Assembly: GCA_905182645.1 (NCBI GenBank)
Contig: CAJJCJ010000001.1
Location: 1-64,000, forward strand
Direction of reading: 5' to 3'
Length of the DNA: 64,000 nucleotides
Source: an uncultured Sulfitobacter sp.
Lineage (GTDB): Bacteria > Pseudomonadota > Alphaproteobacteria > Rhodobacterales > Rhodobacteraceae
A program made the translations under genes and the position numbers. The notes under the pieces were generated by a model that saw only the letters and a list, made by a program, of their open reading frames with translations, searched no databases and was not told the DNA's origin. Positions 63,307 to 64,000 of the stretch are shown in pieces (position 1 is the stretch's first letter; each line of letters opens with the position of its first letter).

Positions 63307-63324
63307 CAAGTAGTATACTACCCA
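63307..63324. promoter_or_regulatory. Putative MarR operator, site 3 (perfect palindrome)
   Basis: GTAGTATACTAC (63310-63321) is a perfect 12-bp palindrome in the 169-bp gap between the molybdenum hydroxylase operon and marR. With its flank it shares TATACT(A)CCC with sites 1 and 2. A weaker related sequence (TTAGTATATAG) lies around 63350. Size and location fit an autoregulatory MarR operator. Confidence 0.6.
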
Positions 63325-63390
63325 TTTTTTTCAATCTTAATCTTAATCTGTTAGTATATAGAAACCGAACGATTAACTACATGGGTATCA

Positions 63391-63915
63391 ATGGAAAAAG
63401 ACGTAAAAATTGCCGACCTTTTAGAAAAAAATAAAAGACCAGGAAAAGTTCGTAGCAGAAAGTACCGTGAATTATGGTCTCGTCCAGGATACCTTGTGCG
63501 TCGCCTACATCAAATTCACGTTGGTTTATTTACGGAGGAATGCGGGGATGAGGACATAACTCCAGTCCAATTTGGGATGCTCTCAGCTTTGGATAACGAC
63601 GAGGAAATGGACCAACTTACTCTTTCAACCGCAGTTGGTGTTGACCGTGTAAGCGGGGCTGATGTGATTCGCCGATTGGAGCGTCGAGGCTTGCTAGAAA
63701 GGAACTCGTCCGAAAAGGACAAGCGCGCAAAATTAATTAAGATTACCGATGCGGGGAAGATGTATGTAAATCAAGTCAGCCCATTAATGGCTAGAGCTCA
63801 GGCAAAACTTGTAGAACCGCTTACTGCCGATGAACGCGAGGAATTTCTTCGCTTAATCAAGAAGTTGGTGGATGCAAATAATAAATCTAGTCGAGCCCCA
63901 ATGGGATCAGCTTAG
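63391..63915 (+). CDS. MarR-family transcriptional regulator
   Basis: This 174-aa protein has the MarR winged helix-turn-helix: ITPVQFGMLSALDN, then LSTAVGVDRVSGADVIRRLERRG as recognition helix and LIKITDAGKMYVNQ as wing, with dimerisation helices at both ends. It probably represses the divergent molybdenum hydroxylase operon until a small aromatic acid binds. The picolinate cluster of Alcaligenes is controlled by a MarR protein (PicR), a parallel known from the literature. The GC content is lower than that of its neighbours, consistent with acquired DNA. Confidence 0.9.
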   Translation: MEKDVKIADLLEKNKRPGKVRSRKYRELWSRPGYLVRRLHQIHVGLFTEECGDEDITPVQFGMLSALDNDEEMDQLTLSTAVGVDRVSGADVIRRLERRGLLERNSSEKDKRAKLIKITDAGKMYVNQVSPLMARAQAKLVEPLTADEREEFLRLIKKLVDANNKSSRAPMGSA

Positions 63916-64000
63916 TGGAAACTTAGGTTGGACGTGTTGTCATTTCAAGTTTGGGTAGGGCGGGGCGCGAGAAAAGGATTTACCTATTCCATAAAGGGTA

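Noticed and set aside
1-64000. CRISPR arrays, prophage, rRNA operons, plasmid or chromosome origins
   Set aside because: No regularly spaced repeats, phage structural genes, rRNA sequence or replication genes were seen anywhere in the window.

Overview
The window looks like a chromosomal segment of a marine alphaproteobacterium of the Roseobacter group (Rhodobacterales). This is inferred from the pcm-tolC-popZ/valS neighbourhood, a small conserved protein of the DUF6280 type, small Tat-leader and membrane proteins of roseobacter type, tripartite tricarboxylate transporter genes, and intermediate GC with alphaproteobacterial codon use. The several degraded insertion sequences on the right would suit an IS-rich genus such as Octadecabacter, but the genus is a guess.

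Positions 1-27,900 are mostly core chromosome: tRNA-Cys, pcm-tolC-popZ, cobQ, efp, an ABC exporter with ygfZ, two PLP aminotransferases, a tiny Tat-leader protein behind a Fur/Irr-type palindrome, valS, an HD-domain protein, an orphan molybdenum hydroxylase large subunit, metF with a divergent metR-like regulator, suhB, rhomboid, putA with a divergent Lrp-type regulator, a TPR protein and tRNA-Leu(UAA). From 27,900 to 29,660 there is a sparse AT-rich stretch with two small envelope proteins.

Positions 29,660-42,200 hold a nutrient acquisition block: an ATP-dependent hydantoinase/oxoprolinase pair (hyuAB) with an FAD amine oxidase, a TctABC transporter, and a divergent TctDE-like two-component system with a periplasmic binding protein. 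A Pho-box-like direct repeat lies in front of tctD. The block ends with a 3-hydroxyisobutyrate dehydrogenase-type enzyme and aroQ.

Positions 42,480-44,970 are a nested IS wreck: an IS3-family remnant split by an IS110-family element, abutting the 5' end of an IS630-family element. A second IS630 5' end lies inverted at 57,487-57,593, followed by another IS3-family element. Between the two IS630 tips is a 12.5-kb catabolic island with two divergent operons. One encodes a glutaryl-CoA-dehydrogenase-like enzyme, a fused two-domain 2-oxoacid dehydrogenase E1 and a FabD-like acyltransferase. The other encodes a PreA-like Fe-S reductase, cupin, amidase, DUF2848 protein, ferredoxin, ferredoxin-NADP reductase, 3-hydroxyacyl-CoA dehydrogenase and broken etfBA. 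Beyond the second IS3 copy lie a three-gene molybdenum hydroxylase operon and a divergent MarR regulator.

My main hypothesis is that the right-hand 18 kb is a reductive catabolic route for a pyridine carboxylate. In it, hydroxylation to a pyridone is followed by ferredoxin-driven ring reduction, lactam hydrolysis, oxidative decarboxylation of a 2-oxoacid (2-oxoadipate if the substrate is picolinate-like), and then glutaryl-CoA and beta-oxidation. A shared TACTCCCT-type palindromic motif in front of three of these transcription units suggests that the MarR protein controls the whole set. The ETF genes carry two nonsense codons and a frameshift, so the island may be decaying or may rely on a housekeeping ETF.
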